From NCBI RefSeq assembly GCF_014897585.1, contig NZ_JABUXW010000008.1, positions 109,237 to 173,236 on the forward strand: a DNA stretch of 64,000 nt, written 5' to 3'. This stretch comes from Brachybacterium tyrofermentans (GTDB lineage Bacteria > Actinomycetota > Actinomycetes > Actinomycetales > Dermabacteraceae). Positions 50,788-59,626 of the stretch are shown here, piece by piece; position 1 is the first letter of the stretch, and every line of letters begins with the position of its first letter. The notes beneath the pieces were generated by a model, which saw nothing but the letters and a program-made list of their open reading frames with translations, was not told the origin of the DNA and ran no database searches. The translations under genes and the position numbers were made by a program.

Positions 50788-51897
50788 ATGACCCGATCCA
50801 CAGGACCCGTCGGCGTCGGCATCATCGGGGCCGGGGTGATCTCCGGCCAGTATCTCGACCAGCTGACGACCTATCCGGACATCGAGCTGCGTGCCATCGG
50901 CGATCTGCGGCCCGAGGCGGCCGCCGCCCGGGCGGAGGAGTACGGCATCGCAGTGCACGGGCCGGCCGAAGTCGTGCTGGAGGACCCCGAGATCGAGATC
51001 GTGGTCAATCTGACGATCCCTGCTGCGCATTACGAGGTCTCCCTCAGCATCCTCGAGGCCGGCAAGCACGTCTGGACCGAGAAACCGCTGGTCACCACGA
51101 GTGAGGACGCCCGTGCCCTGCTCGCCGCCGCACGGGAGAAGGGGCTGCGCGTCGGCGGCGCCCCGGACACCGTTCTCGGCGCTGGGGTGCAGACCGGCCT
51201 GCGGGCGCTGCGCAACGGCGAGATCGGCGAGCCCCGCTCCGCCCTCGCGCAGTTCCGCTCCCCCGGCCCGGAGTCCTGGCACCCCAATCCCGACTTCCTG
51301 TTCCAGGTCGGCGCAGGCCCGCTCTTCGACATGGGCCCCTACTACCTGACCAGCCTCGTGCTCGCCTTCGGCCCCGTCGTCTCGGTCTCCGCGGTCGGAT
51401 CGCAGTCCGTGCCCGCCCGCACGATCGGCTCCGGTCCGCGCGCCGGGGAGACCTTCGAGGTCGAGGTGCCCACCCGGGTGCAGGGCCTGCTGCGCTTCGC
51501 GAGCGGCGCCGTCGCCGCCGTCGAGTTCTCCTTCGACGACGCCACCGGGCAGCCCCACGTGCTGGAGCTCGCGGGCTCTGCCGGCTCCCTGTCCCTGCCC
51601 GACCCCAACGGTTTCGTCGGTGAGACCGGCATGGCCGAGCGCGGCGACGAGGACTGGACGGAGCGCGAGGCGGTCGGCGCGGTCGGCGGCCGAGGGCTCG
51701 GCACCCTTGAGATGGCCCGGGCCCTGCGCGCGGATCGTCCGCACCGCCTCACGGGAGACCTGGCCGGGCATGTCCTGGACATCATGATCGGTCTGGACGA
51801 GGCCTCCCGCGGCGACGGCTCCGCAGCGATCGACTCGAGCGTCGAGGTCCCGGAGCTGCTGCCCGCGGACTTCGACCCTCTCGCCGTGACCCTCTGA
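50788..51897 (+). CDS. Gfo/Idh/MocA-family oxidoreductase (first of two)
   Basis: 369 residues. AGGAGG precedes the ATG at 50788. The Rossmann motif GVGIIGAGVISGQYL starts near residue 8, followed by the EKPL motif (WTEKPLVTTSEDARALL) and GPLFDMGPYYLT. These enzymes oxidise or reduce sugars or inositols with NAD(P). It is followed by a second paralogue and a sugar isomerase in one operon, which suggests breakdown of an unusual sugar or inositol derivative. No transporter or regulator is nearby. Confidence 0.85.
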   Translation: MTRSTGPVGVGIIGAGVISGQYLDQLTTYPDIELRAIGDLRPEAAAARAEEYGIAVHGPAEVVLEDPEIEIVVNLTIPAAHYEVSLSILEAGKHVWTEKPLVTTSEDARALLAAAREKGLRVGGAPDTVLGAGVQTGLRALRNGEIGEPRSALAQFRSPGPESWHPNPDFLFQVGAGPLFDMGPYYLTSLVLAFGPVVSVSAVGSQSVPARTIGSGPRAGETFEVEVPTRVQGLLRFASGAVAAVEFSFDDATGQPHVLELAGSAGSLSLPDPNGFVGETGMAERGDEDWTEREAVGAVGGRGLGTLEMARALRADRPHRLTGDLAGHVLDIMIGLDEASRGDGSAAIDSSVEVPELLPADFDPLAVTL

Positions 51898-51950
51898 CGA
51901 TCTGACCGACTGACCGACTGACCGACCGACCAACTGACCGACCATTTCCC
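51898..51950 (+). repeat. Short tandem repeat of CTGACCGA units
   Basis: The stop of the first oxidoreductase is followed by several copies and part copies of the octamer CTGACCGA within about 50 bp. It fills most of the gap to the next gene and looks like a slippage-prone microsatellite. Confidence 0.75.
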
Positions 51951-51967
51951 GAGTCCAGGAGACCGAT

Positions 51968-53122
51968 GTGGCGACCGTGCCTCACCTTCCAGCAGACCGT
52001 CCGCTCGGCGTCGCCCTGATCGGCTACGCGTTCATGGGTCGCGCCCACTCCCAGGCCTGGCGCACCGTCGGCGCCGCCTTCGACGTCCCCGACATCGCCC
52101 GCCGCGTGATCGTGGGCCGGGATGAGGAGGCCGTCGCCGCGGCGGCTCATCGGCTGGACTGGGAGGAGCACGCCACCGACTGGCGCGAGGTCATCACCCG
52201 CGACGACATCGACATCGTCGACATCTGCACCCCCGGCTTCCTGCACGCCGAGATCGCGATCGCGGCCCTCGCGGCGGGCAAGCACGTCCTGTGCGAGAAG
52301 CCGCTGGCCAATGACACCGCAGAGGCGCAGGCCATGGTCGACGCCGCCCAGACGGCCACCGCACGGGGACAGGTCGCCGCCCTCGGCTTCACCTACCGCC
52401 GCGTCCCGGCCCTCGCGCTCGCCCAGCAGTTCGTGGCCGACGGCAAGCTGGGCACGGTCCGCCAGGCCAAAGCCGCCTACCTGCAGGACTGGCTGGTCGA
52501 CGAGGAGGCCGGCATGTCCTGGCGGCTGCGCCGGGAGACCGCAGGCTCCGGTGCGCTCGGCGACATCGCCTCGCACGCGATCGACCAGATCCAGTTCCTC
52601 ACCGGACAGCGGGCCACCGCCGTGCGCGGACGCCTGGCCACGATGGTCCCCCAGCGCCCGGGCGAGGACGGGCTCGAGGACGTCACCGTCGACGACGCCG
52701 CCTGGGCGACCCTCGAGCTGGACGGCGGGGCGATCGGCTCCGTCGAGGTCTCCCGCATGGCGACCGGTGCGAAGAACCGGCTGACCGTGGAGCTCTTCGG
52801 GACCCGTGGCGCACTGCGCTTCGATCTCGAGAACCCCAACGAGCTCTGGTACCTCGACGCCACCGTCCCGGTCGCCGAGCAGGGCTTCACCCGGGTTCTG
52901 GTCACCGAGCCCGAGCATCCGTATCTCGAGGCCTGGTGGCCTCAGGGACACGTGCTGGGCTGGGAGAACGCCTTCACCAACCAGGCCCGCGACCTGCTGC
53001 TCGCGATCCACGACGAGGACGCCTCCTACGCGCCCGACTTCGCCGACGGGCTCGCCCTGCAGCGCGTGCTCGACGCCATCATCGCGTCCGACGCCGCGGA
53101 CGGAGTCGGCGTCACCCTCTGA
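51968..53122 (+). CDS. Gfo/Idh/MocA-family oxidoreductase (second of two)
   Basis: 384 residues from GTG 51968, with AGGAGA upstream. It has the Rossmann motif LGVALIGYAFMGRAHSQAW, the EKP motif (CEKPLANDTAEAQAMV) and a C-terminal GSGALGDIASHAIDQIQFL catalytic region. It is only distantly similar to the first oxidoreductase, so the two probably act at different steps or carbons of the same sugar. The isomerase gene follows after 40 bases. Confidence 0.86.
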   Translation: MATVPHLPADRPLGVALIGYAFMGRAHSQAWRTVGAAFDVPDIARRVIVGRDEEAVAAAAHRLDWEEHATDWREVITRDDIDIVDICTPGFLHAEIAIAALAAGKHVLCEKPLANDTAEAQAMVDAAQTATARGQVAALGFTYRRVPALALAQQFVADGKLGTVRQAKAAYLQDWLVDEEAGMSWRLRRETAGSGALGDIASHAIDQIQFLTGQRATAVRGRLATMVPQRPGEDGLEDVTVDDAAWATLELDGGAIGSVEVSRMATGAKNRLTVELFGTRGALRFDLENPNELWYLDATVPVAEQGFTRVLVTEPEHPYLEAWWPQGHVLGWENAFTNQARDLLLAIHDEDASYAPDFADGLALQRVLDAIIASDAADGVGVTL

Positions 53123-53162
53123 GCCGCACCACCCCTCACTGCTGAGAAGGAGCATCTCCACC

Positions 53163-54164
53163 ATGTCCCACCCGCACACCCTGTTCACCGGGCAGTGGCT
53201 CGACCTCACCCTCGACGAGGTCGCCGCCCATGCCGCGTCCATCGGCTACGACGGACTCGAGATCTGCGTGGGCGGCGAGCACCTCGATGCCGCCCGCTGG
53301 GACGACGAGTCCTATATCGCCGAGCGTCTGGGGATCCTCGAGAAGCACGGTCTGAAGTGCTGGGCGATCTCGAACCATTTCAAGGGTCAGGCGATCTGCG
53401 ACGATCCGATCGACTTCCGCCACCAGGCGATCGTCGGCTCCGCGATCTGGGGCGACGGTGAACCCGAGGGCGTGCGCGAGCGCGCCACCGAGGACATGAA
53501 GAACACCGCCCGTCTCGCGCAGAAGCTCGGGGTCGACACCGTCATCGGCTTCACCGGCTCGAAGATCTGGAAGTACGTCGCGATGTTCCCGCCGGTGTCC
53601 CAGGAGGTCATCGATGAGGGCTACCAGGATTTCGCGGACCGCTGGAACCCGATCCTCGATGTCTTCGACGAGTGCGGCGTGCGCTTCGCCCACGAGGTGC
53701 ACCCCTCCGAGATCGCCTACGACTACTGGACCACCCGGCGCACCCTCGAGGCGATCGGTCACCGTCCCGCGTTCGGCCTGAACTGGGACCCGTCCCACTT
53801 CATGTGGCAGGACATCGACCCCGTCTCGTTCATCACCGACTTCGCCGACCGCATCTACCACGTGGACTGCAAGGACATCCGGGTGCGCATCACAGGGCGC
53901 AACACGCGCCTGGGCTCGCACCTGGCCTGGGGAGATCCCCGGCGCGGCTGGGACTTCGTCTCCTTCGGGCGCGGGGACGTGCCGTGGGACGCCGCATTCC
54001 GGGCGCTGCGGCACATCGGCTACGAGGGCCCCATCTCGATCGAGTGGGAGGATGCCGGCATGGACCGTCTCCACGGGGCGAAGGAAGCCCTGGCCGTGCT
54101 CGAGGGCCTCGACTATCCCGTCGCCCAGGGCTCCTTCGACGACGCCTTCAGCAACCAGGAGTGA
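53163..54164 (+). CDS. Sugar phosphate isomerase/epimerase family (TIM barrel)
   Basis: 333 residues. The AP-endonuclease-2-like TIM barrel is recognised by GLEICVGGEHLDAARWDD, RFAHEVHPSEIAYDYWTT (metal-binding Glu and His), GLNWDPSHFMWQDID, HVDCKDI and ISIEWEDAGMD. Such enzymes isomerise or epimerise keto-sugars or inosose-type compounds. The ATG at 53163 follows AAGGAG. It is the third gene of the carbohydrate operon. Confidence 0.87.
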   Translation: MSHPHTLFTGQWLDLTLDEVAAHAASIGYDGLEICVGGEHLDAARWDDESYIAERLGILEKHGLKCWAISNHFKGQAICDDPIDFRHQAIVGSAIWGDGEPEGVRERATEDMKNTARLAQKLGVDTVIGFTGSKIWKYVAMFPPVSQEVIDEGYQDFADRWNPILDVFDECGVRFAHEVHPSEIAYDYWTTRRTLEAIGHRPAFGLNWDPSHFMWQDIDPVSFITDFADRIYHVDCKDIRVRITGRNTRLGSHLAWGDPRRGWDFVSFGRGDVPWDAAFRALRHIGYEGPISIEWEDAGMDRLHGAKEALAVLEGLDYPVAQGSFDDAFSNQE

Positions 54165-54168
54165 TCGC

Positions 54169-54798
54169 ATGAGCGCAGCAGGTGCCCAGGAACGTGCAGA
54201 GTTCGCCGCGAGCTTCCTCGAGCTCGGTCCCGACGCGCCGACGATCCTGCCGGGATGGGACGCTCCGGATCTCCTGGAGCACCTGCTGCTGCGGGAGAGC
54301 CTCCCCCACCTCATGGTCGGCTCGGCGCTGCCCGGTCCGCTCGGCCGGCGCGCCGGCCGAGCCCGGGAGGATCTGCGCGCCGCGCCCTGGGAGCAGCTCG
54401 TAGAGCAGTTCCGCAACGGTCCCGGGCCCCTCTCCCCCGCGGGGACCATGGATTCCCTCAGCGGAGACGGCGAGCTCCTGATCCATCATGAGGATCTGCG
54501 GCGTGCCCAGGACGGATGGGAGCCCCGGCGGCTCTCCGCCGCGCAGGATGCGTCGGCCTGGAAGGCCCTCGGGCTGCTGTCCCGAGTGGTCCTGCGCGTT
54601 CCGGTCGACGTCACATTCGTCTCACCGCGCGGCGGGATGCGGCGGCGAGCACGGCGCTCGACCGGCAGCGTGCGGGTGCACGGCGAGCCGATCGAGCTGC
54701 TCCTGTGGGCCTCCGGTCGCGATGACGTGGCGCGGGTGAGGATCCACGGCGACGAGAGGGGACAGCAGGCCCTGCACAGCGGCCGCCGAGGCCTCTGA
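54169..54798 (+). CDS. TIGR03085-like/mycothiol-dependent maleylpyruvate isomerase-fold protein
   Basis: 209 residues. The DinB-like helical pattern RAEFAASFLELGPDAPTILPGWDAPDLLEHLLLRE, the segment DSLSGDGELLIHHEDLRRAQ with a conserved HHED metal motif, and the GPEPI-like C-terminal region (VHGEPIELLLWASGRDD) match actinobacterial TIGR03085 proteins. These are metal-binding proteins of unknown role. The gene starts four bases after the isomerase stop, so it is cotranscribed, though a metabolic link is not shown. Confidence 0.75.
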   Translation: MSAAGAQERAEFAASFLELGPDAPTILPGWDAPDLLEHLLLRESLPHLMVGSALPGPLGRRAGRAREDLRAAPWEQLVEQFRNGPGPLSPAGTMDSLSGDGELLIHHEDLRRAQDGWEPRRLSAAQDASAWKALGLLSRVVLRVPVDVTFVSPRGGMRRRARRSTGSVRVHGEPIELLLWASGRDDVARVRIHGDERGQQALHSGRRGL

Positions 54799-54810
54799 CG
54801 CTCCGACGGC

Positions 54811-55830
54811 TCAGTCGCGCTCGAGCAGGAACAGGCGAGGGTGGTGCCCCTTCTGGAAGAAGCGGTGCTCGTCGATCAGGCGCCACTCGCTGTCGGCCTC
54901 CTCCAGCACCCGCTGCATCCGGGTGATCTCATGCGTGAGCACCCCGAGCCGGGCCTGCGGGGCGGCCAGCTGAGCAGCCCTCGCGAGGAGGTCGACGAGC
55001 AGCTGCTCATTGCTCTCGTGCTCGCCATGGAGGGTTCCCCAGGGCGGGTTGGTGAGGAACCGGGTGAAGCCGGGGTCGATCTCTGCGGTCAGGACGTCCC
55101 CGGTGATCCAGTCGATGCGTCCCTTGCGGCGGGCGGCACGCTGGTGCTGCTGCGCGGCCTCGATGGCGGACGGGTCCAGATCCACGCCGAGCGCCCGGGC
55201 GGGTGCCACGTCGTGGAGCTGCTCGATCAGGAACGTCCCGGATCCGCAGGTCATGTCGAGCACGCTGTCCTCACTCCCCACCTCGAGCAGGTCCAGAACG
55301 GTCGCGGCGATGGTGCCGTTGACCGCACCGGGGTAGTTGACCGTGCGCCAGGTCCGGGTCGACAGGGGGCGCGGGGTGGTCCGCAGCAGGATCTGCCAGG
55401 TGTGCTCAGGGATGCCGCGGCGCACCCGCACCACCAGGTCGCCGTCCTCCGAGACCTCCACACCGGCCAGCTCCGCGATCGCCTCCGCGATCCGGCGCAT
55501 GTCCGGGGTCTGTGAGCCCGCCGCTTCGAGCCGGAGCCCGTGGAAGCGCTGGCGAGGCCGTTGCCGGCCCAGATCCTCCAGGAGCTCCCCCAGCTGCTGC
55601 TGCACGGAGGTCTCGAGCAGCTCCCGCGGCCGTCGAGCGGGGACGGTGAGCCCGGAGGAGGCGGCCACGACCCGGCGCAGGCCTCGCACGGCGTCGAGGT
55701 CGTCCGTGCTGAGGGACAGCTCCGTGGGGGTGATCTGCCGGGCTGGGCCCAGCCGGCCGGCCTCCCGCAGGGCGCTGTCCCCGCAGCCGTCGAGCACCTC
55801 CAGCACGAGCTCATGCGTGATCTGCGACAT
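54811..55830 (-). CDS. RlmL/TRM11-like SAM-dependent RNA methyltransferase
   Basis: 339 residues. The C-terminal methyltransferase domain has VLDMTCGSGTFLIEQL (SAM motif I) and FLTNPPWGTLHGE (NPPW, catalytic N-methylation motif). The N-terminal ~150 residues look like a THUMP-type RNA-binding region. This layout fits enzymes that methylate guanine N2 in rRNA or tRNA; a DNA methylase is less likely because no restriction partner is present. GAGGAGGAGACG precedes the start. It converges with the TIGR03085-like gene. Confidence 0.75.
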   Translation of the reverse strand: MSQITHELVLEVLDGCGDSALREAGRLGPARQITPTELSLSTDDLDAVRGLRRVVAASSGLTVPARRPRELLETSVQQQLGELLEDLGRQRPRQRFHGLRLEAAGSQTPDMRRIAEAIAELAGVEVSEDGDLVVRVRRGIPEHTWQILLRTTPRPLSTRTWRTVNYPGAVNGTIAATVLDLLEVGSEDSVLDMTCGSGTFLIEQLHDVAPARALGVDLDPSAIEAAQQHQRAARRKGRIDWITGDVLTAEIDPGFTRFLTNPPWGTLHGEHESNEQLLVDLLARAAQLAAPQARLGVLTHEITRMQRVLEEADSEWRLIDEHRFFQKGHHPRLFLLERD

Positions 55831-55913
55831 CGTCTCCTCCTCCTCGGCGCGTTCTGCACACGATTCACGCAGGTTACCGCCCGTGGCGTGCTCGGTGATC
55901 AGGCTCGGGTCGG

Positions 55914-55926
55914 TAGACTCTCCGTG
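55914..55926 (+). promoter_or_regulatory. Leaderless promoter of parA-like gene (-10 TAGACT)
   Basis: TAGACT (55914-55919) is followed by six bases and GTG 55926. Confidence 0.5.
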
Positions 55927-56717
55927 TGTTCATCGTGAGTGTGTGTTCCCTGAAGGGCGGCGTCGGCAAGACGTCCGTGACCCTGGGCCTGGCTTCTGCC
56001 GCCCTCCATCAGGAGGTGAACACTCTCGTCATCGACCTCGACCCTCAAGGCGACTCGACGCTGGGGCTGCTGGGCGAGCCTGCCTCCACCGTCGACATCG
56101 CCGAGGTGCTCTCCTCGCCGCGCACCGAGACCATCGACCGGTCGATCCTGCCCACGCCCTGGTCCGCCGGTGCGGCATCGCATCTGGACATGATCCCCGG
56201 ATCGAGCCGCTCCTCGGTGATGGACTCCCCCGCACCGAATGCGAAGGACGTGCGGCGTCTGCATGAGGCGCTGGACAAGCGCACCCACCAGTACGACCTG
56301 GTGCTGATCGACTGCCCGCCCTCCCTGAACGGCCTCACCCAGATGGCGCTCGCGGCCTCGGATCGCGCCCTCGTGGTCGCCGAGCCCGGGTTCTTCGCGG
56401 TCACCGCCGCTGATCGCGCGCTCAAGCTCGCCACCGAGATGCATGATGCCGGCACCGCTCCCCGGCTGCAGCCCCTCGGGCTCGTGGTCAATCGCTATCG
56501 TCCGCGGTCGGTCGAGCACCAGTACCGTCTGGCAGAGCTCAGGGATCTCTTCGGGGACACCGTGCTGGAGCCGGTCATCGAGGAGCGCGTGGGCCTGCAG
56601 CAGGCGCAGGGCGGCGCCGTTCCGCTCCACCGGTACGAAGGTGCCTCCGGCAAGCGGCTGACCCAGGACTTCGACGCACTGCTGCAGACAGTGCTGGAAT
56701 CTCGCCAGCACTCCTGA
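55926..56717 (+). CDS. ParA/Soj-family ATPase (orphan)
   Basis: 263 residues. The deviant Walker A motif KGGVGKT (residues 10-16), DLDPQGDSTLGLLG and LIDCPPSLNGLTQMAL are those of ParA/MinD ATPases. No parB or centromere-like repeat is adjacent, and dnaA/gyrB are not nearby, so it is not the chromosomal parA. Orphan ParA proteins position various large complexes. It faces the MerR genes across a shared terminator, a neighbourhood seen in other Micrococcales. Confidence 0.85.
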   Translation: MFIVSVCSLKGGVGKTSVTLGLASAALHQEVNTLVIDLDPQGDSTLGLLGEPASTVDIAEVLSSPRTETIDRSILPTPWSAGAASHLDMIPGSSRSSVMDSPAPNAKDVRRLHEALDKRTHQYDLVLIDCPPSLNGLTQMALAASDRALVVAEPGFFAVTAADRALKLATEMHDAGTAPRLQPLGLVVNRYRPRSVEHQYRLAELRDLFGDTVLEPVIEERVGLQQAQGGAVPLHRYEGASGKRLTQDFDALLQTVLESRQHS

Positions 56718-56820
56718 GCTGCACGGCACTCCTGAACGTCTGAGTGCGGCGGCGGTCGACGTCCTCGCCGCACCGGACTTCCGGGGCACGCACCAGACTC
56801 CGAGGCGCAGAGACACAGAA

Positions 56821-56849
56821 ACGGCGAGTCCCTTCCCGGGGCTCGCCGT
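56821..56849. terminator. Bidirectional terminator between parA-like and merR genes
   Basis: A 12-bp stem (one G-U pair) with a five-base loop: left arm ACGGCGAGTCCC (56821-56832), right arm 56838-56849. It lies between the convergent genes. Confidence 0.75.
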
Positions 56850-56875
56850 CGTGCTGTGTGGAGGAGGAGGTTCGG

Positions 56876-57460
56876 TCAGCCGGCCTGGCGGGAACGGCGG
56901 CGGGCCGCCAGCTCGTCCTGCAGGGCGAGAGCGGCGTCGTCCGCGGGATTCACGCCGGGCAGCACGGCCAGGTCGTTCTCGACCTCGCGCCAGACACGGC
57001 CCACGGCGATGCCGAACACGCCCTGCCCGCCCTGGACCAGGTCGAAGACGTCCTCGGCGGACGTGCACTCGTAGACGGAGGCGCCATCACTCATGAGGGT
57101 GATCCCGGCGAGGTCGTCGCTGCCTCGCTCGCGCAGAGCATTCACGGCCACCCGGATCTGCTGGAGGGAGACGCCGGTGTCGAGGAGGCGCTTGACCACC
57201 TTCAGCACGAGGATGTCACGGAAGCCGTAGAGGCGCTGGCTGCCAGAGCCGGACGCCGCCCGGACGCCGGGCTCGACCAGCCCGGTGCGGGCCCAGTAGT
57301 CCAGCTGGCGGTAGGTGATGCCGGCGGCCTTGCAGGCGGCCGGACCGCGGTACCCGAGCTCACCGGGGGTGTCCACGACGTCGTCGAAGAGAACACCCTG
57401 AGCGGGTTCAGCGGGCACGGTCGATTGTCCGGTGCGATCCTCACCAGGTGAGACGTTCAC
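56876..57460 (-). CDS. MerR-family transcriptional regulator (Rv1830-like)
   Basis: 194 residues from GTG 57460, with GGAGGTAGCT just upstream. The winged-helix MerR core is LGYRGPAACKAAGITYRQLDYWARTGLVEP, and the effector part contains VFDLVQGGQGVFGIAVGRVW. It is the distal MerR protein of the GarA neighbourhood, corresponding in position and sequence to Rv1830 of M. tuberculosis. Its targets are not known. The bifunctional nuclease gene normally found between the two MerR genes is absent here. Confidence 0.82.
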   Translation of the reverse strand: MNVSPGEDRTGQSTVPAEPAQGVLFDDVVDTPGELGYRGPAACKAAGITYRQLDYWARTGLVEPGVRAASGSGSQRLYGFRDILVLKVVKRLLDTGVSLQQIRVAVNALRERGSDDLAGITLMSDGASVYECTSAEDVFDLVQGGQGVFGIAVGRVWREVENDLAVLPGVNPADDAALALQDELAARRRSRQAG

Positions 57461-57607
57461 AGCTACCTCCGGGTTCCGGCTCTCCGAGGGGGAAGGTGAG
57501 AGCACTCCCCCCACAGTAGCGTGTCCCTGCCGTCGGCCGGCCTCAACGCGCCGCCCGAAGGTCACGGATAGATTGCGCCCGCTGCCGGGACCCGCCGTCC
57601 GCCCTGC

Positions 57608-58300
57608 TCAGGAATCCCGGAGCTTCGTGCGCAGCACGGCGCTGTGCAGGGCGATCATCGACTCGCCGAGATCCCGGGCGAAATCCTCGGCCTCACCCCG
57701 GGCGGCGGAGTCGCCGGACCGCGAGCGCGGCCTGGCCACCGAGCCGATCATGTGCGCCTCGCGCTCCGCCGAGGTGCGCAGCATGACCAGGTGCCGCGGG
57801 TGGAGGCCCTCCTCCGCGAGGTCGCGGGCCGAGGTGACGATCTCCAGCTCGGCGGAGCCGTAGAAGAGGAGACCTTCCGCCAGAAGGCCGTACTGCTCGA
57901 GCTCCTCGAGGAAGCCCTCCTCGACGGCGGCCCGGCGTGCGAGCCCTCGGCGATCGAGCCGCACGGCCTGGATCGTGGAGGTCGGCCCGGGGCGCGAGGC
58001 GATCGAGGTGACCTCGGAGTCCACGCCATGCTCGAACAGATGCTCCTTGATGACCTTGAGCGGCCAGAAGCGGTCGCGCTGGGCGCGCAGCACGAACATC
58101 AGCCTGTCGACGTCGTCGCGCGTGTACTTGCGATATCCCGCCGGGGTGCGCTCCGGGGTGATCAGCCCCTCGGACTCGAGGTAATGCAGTTTGGAGTGCG
58201 CGAGGTCCGGGAACTCGTCCTGCAGGGAGGCGAGCACCTGACCGATGCTCAGCCGTGCGATGCCGGACGAGTTCGGCCTGCGCTCTGCGGAGGCCGCCAT
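57608..58300 (-). CDS. MerR-family transcriptional regulator (Rv1828-like)
   Basis: 230 residues from ATG 58300. The helix-turn-helix is LSIGQVLASLQDEFPDLAHSKLHYLESEGLI, followed by RKYTRDDVDRLMFVLRAQRDRFWPLKVIKEHL. This is the Rv1828-type regulator of the garA neighbourhood. The ATG is four bases after the FHA gene stop, so the two are cotranscribed. The C-terminal ~120 residues are the putative effector domain; no cysteine metal site is visible. Confidence 0.85.
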   Translation of the reverse strand: MAASAERRPNSSGIARLSIGQVLASLQDEFPDLAHSKLHYLESEGLITPERTPAGYRKYTRDDVDRLMFVLRAQRDRFWPLKVIKEHLFEHGVDSEVTSIASRPGPTSTIQAVRLDRRGLARRAAVEEGFLEELEQYGLLAEGLLFYGSAELEIVTSARDLAEEGLHPRHLVMLRTSAEREAHMIGSVARPRSRSGDSAARGEAEDFARDLGESMIALHSAVLRTKLRDS

Positions 58301-58304
58301 CGGG

Positions 58305-58748
58305 TCAGGCCGTCCCGTGGAAGGGGTGGTAGGTGAGGCGGTACTTGCCGATCTGCACGTCCTGGCCGGGCTGGAGGCGCACCTCGTCGACGCGGTCCTT
58401 GCCCACATAGGTGCCGTTGAGGGACCCCAGGTCCCGCACGAGGAAGCCGTCCCCGTCACGGACGAAGGCGGCATGCTTGCGAGAGACGGTGACGTCGTCG
58501 AGGAAGATCTCGCTGTTGGGGTGCCGCCCGGCGAGAGTGGTCTCGGAGTCCAGCAGGAAGCGAGCACCGAGGTTCGGGCCCTTGCGCACCATCAGCAGCG
58601 CGCTGTGCGGGGGCAGGTTCTCGATCGCGCGACGATCCTGTGAGGAGAGACCGGGCTCGCCGTCCTCCACCGGATCACTGGGCGAGATCGCGCTCAGCTT
58701 CGATGTGTGGTCGAGATTCTCGTCGTTCCACGCGGTGTTACCGGACAC
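58305..58748 (-). CDS. garA: FHA-domain protein, GarA/OdhI type
   Basis: 147 residues from GTG 58748. The C-terminal FHA domain is complete: LAGRHPNSEIFLDDVTVSRKH and GSLNGTYVG hold the phosphothreonine-binding Arg, Ser and Asn. GarA/OdhI binds and inhibits 2-oxoglutarate dehydrogenase and regulates glutamate metabolism when its N-terminal ETTS motif is unphosphorylated. Here the N-terminal segment reads LDHTSKLSAI, keeping Thr-Ser but not ETT. Genomic context (DUF881, small basic protein and MerR genes) supports the assignment. Confidence 0.82.
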   Translation of the reverse strand: MSGNTAWNDENLDHTSKLSAISPSDPVEDGEPGLSSQDRRAIENLPPHSALLMVRKGPNLGARFLLDSETTLAGRHPNSEIFLDDVTVSRKHAAFVRDGDGFLVRDLGSLNGTYVGKDRVDEVRLQPGQDVQIGKYRLTYHPFHGTA

Positions 58749-58873
58749 TCCGCACCCCTTCCTGGCAAGCGGTGGACCCCGCTCTATGAACGATCAGGAT
58801 CCAGCCCGCCCATCCTCGCACGCTCGACGCGCCCGTTGCACTGATCCACACCGCCCTGGAGAGGATTTGACGA

Positions 58874-59626
58874 TCACTTGACCACCTCCGAGTGTTCGGG
58901 TTCGTCCAGCTCGACCGTCGCCGTGACCTCGACGTCCTGCTCTGCGGCGATCGCGAGGGTGCCGCCATCGGCCGCGACGGAGTCAGCGGCACCGCCGGGG
59001 ATCCGAAGCGCCGGTTCCATGACCTCGGGATCGCCGATGACGCGCACGGTGTACGGGGCGGCGATGACGGTGCCGTCGACCAGGAGCCGGCCGCTGGGGT
59101 CCGTCGTGATCGAGGTGGACGCCACCACGCGGACCGTGCCCAGCTGGATCACCTCGGCCCCGGCATTGCGCAGCTCCTGGATGACGCCCAGCAGAGTGGA
59201 GGCGCGCACCCCGCTCGCCGGATCCGCGATCGACACGACGATCCCGCGGCCGTGCGCCGGCGAGGTGCCCGCGATGATCTCGAGGTTGGCGAGGCGCTCC
59301 TCGGCAGCGGTCCGTGCCTCAGCGTCATCCCCCTGCCCCGAGCGCAGCGATTCCAGCGTGCGATCCAGCTCGGCGTTCTCCACCTCGAGGCCCGCGGCAT
59401 GCCGGCCCGACTCGTCCAGGAGCCGTAGGAGCTCCTGCTGGGAGGCGCCCTCGAGCGAGTCGTCCGTCTGCCGCAGCTGAGCGGCGATCGCGAGTCCCAG
59501 CAGCACGCACAGCAGACCCACGATCAGCTGCGACCAGGTGGCCTGCGGTCGCAGGGTGTCCCGCAGGCGATGCCAGACGGCCTTCTGCTGCTCCGGGCTC
59601 TCCGGGATACGGGTGCCGTCGCTCAT
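58874..59626 (-). CDS. DUF881 family membrane-anchored protein (Rv1825-like)
   Basis: 250 residues. One helix (about residues 35-52, LIVGLLCVLLGLAIAAQL) is followed by a coiled coil (SLEGASQQELLRLLDESG ... LDRTLESLRSG) and the DUF881 domain (GRGIVVSIADPA, VIQELRNAGAEVIQLGTVRV). DUF881 proteins are envelope-associated and linked to division-site genes. The ATG at 59626 overlaps the stop of the small basic protein gene (ATGA). It is one of two DUF881 genes in this cluster, as in Mycobacterium. Confidence 0.83.
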   Translation of the reverse strand: MSDGTRIPESPEQQKAVWHRLRDTLRPQATWSQLIVGLLCVLLGLAIAAQLRQTDDSLEGASQQELLRLLDESGRHAAGLEVENAELDRTLESLRSGQGDDAEARTAAEERLANLEIIAGTSPAHGRGIVVSIADPASGVRASTLLGVIQELRNAGAEVIQLGTVRVVASTSITTDPSGRLLVDGTVIAAPYTVRVIGDPEVMEPALRIPGGAADSVAADGGTLAIAAEQDVEVTATVELDEPEHSEVVK

